Assembly (NCBI GenBank): GCA_028286165.1
Contig: JAPYMU010000165.1
Span: 1-6,052 of the forward strand
Length of the DNA: 6,052 nucleotides
Direction: 5' to 3'
DNA from: Spongiicolonus versatilis
GTDB lineage: Bacteria; Pseudomonadota; Gammaproteobacteria; Arenicellales; Spongiicolonaceae
The notes below the pieces were generated by a model. The model was not told where the DNA came from. It made no database searches and saw nothing but the letters and a program-made list of their open reading frames with translations. Made by a program: the position numbers and the translations under genes. Positions 5,865 to 6,052 of this stretch are shown here, one piece after another (position 1 is the first letter of the stretch; each line of letters opens with the position of its first letter).

Positions 5865-6052
5865 ATGTTGGTTGATTCCCACTGCCACCTGACTTACCCG
5901 CCGCTGGCGGATGATGTGGACGCCGTCATTGCCGAGGCCGCCGCCGCCGGGGTGGGCAAATTGCTGGCAATCTCGGTGAAGGCCGAGGAGTTTCCCGCCT
6001 TGTGTGCGCTGGCGGTGGCGCACGAAAATGTCTTTATTTCCGCCGGAATTCA
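5865..6052 (+). CDS. TatD/YcfH-family metal-dependent hydrolase, 5' part
   Basis: The TatD family are metal-dependent TIM-barrel hydrolases; E. coli TatD and relatives have DNase activity, while the exact role of the YcfH branch is unclear. Only 62 codons and two bases are in the window. The N-terminus MLVDSHCHL holds the first metal ligands His6 and His8, and resembles YcfH more than TatD itself. The visible part ends at ISAGI plus CA, consistent with the conserved GxHP motif continuing beyond the edge. The ATG at 5865 follows holB by 19 bases, with GGAAA at 5852-5856 as a possible ribosome binding site. Neighbourhood (tmk-holB-tatD) matches the ycfH position in E. coli; Pseudomonas-type clusters have a pilZ gene before it, which is absent here. 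Family assignment is firm; the substrate is not known. Confidence 0.9.
   Translation, partial: MLVDSHCHLTYPPLADDVDAVIAEAAAAGVGKLLAISVKAEEFPALCALAVAHENVFISAGI

Noticed and set aside
1..6052. Hidden novel system, mobile element, CRISPR or RNA gene
   Set aside because: Both strands are accounted for by eight tightly packed core genes; no direct-repeat array, transposase, tRNA-like cloverleaf or long non-coding gap is seen.

Overview
The window is a compact, single-strand (+) block of eight housekeeping genes from a GC-rich bacterium (roughly two thirds G+C by eye). The order is fabH (3' part), fabG, acpP, fabF, mltG, tmk, holB, then a tatD/ycfH-family gene (5' part). This is the classic fatty-acid synthesis / murein lytic transglycosylase / thymidylate kinase / DNA polymerase III delta' cluster of Gammaproteobacteria. 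The protein motifs also look gammaproteobacterial, but genus or species cannot be told from this sequence.

Region by region: bases 1-785 carry the C-terminal ~260 residues of FabH (ketoacyl-ACP synthase III). Bases 803-1546 are FabG (ketoacyl-ACP reductase). A 71-base spacer follows with a good sigma70-type promoter candidate, then AcpP (1618-1857), FabF (1870-3147) and MltG (3166-4170). Tmk (4167-4796) overlaps MltG by an ATGA, and HolB (4796-5845) overlaps the Tmk stop by one base. After 19 bases a TatD-family hydrolase begins at 5865 and runs off the end. There is no gene-free stretch longer than about 70 bases and no RNA gene, mobile element, CRISPR array or convincing terminator.

How the genes work together: FabH starts fatty-acid chains, FabF elongates them, FabG performs the first reduction of each cycle, and AcpP carries all intermediates. 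MltG cuts nascent glycan strands at the inner membrane, Tmk makes dTDP, and HolB is part of the clamp loader. The tight spacing suggests one operon with an internal promoter before acpP.

What is unusual is mainly what is missing or altered. fabD is absent between fabH and fabG, pabC is absent between fabF and mltG, and no pilZ gene sits between holB and tatD. HolB has lost most of the usual zinc-module cysteines and carries an insertion of about 30 residues. The Tmk LID looks shortened. Ile/Phe/Leu codons switch from C-ending to T-ending before GAN codons, as if TCGA were avoided. I see no previously undescribed system here; this is a core-genome region with lineage-specific trimming.
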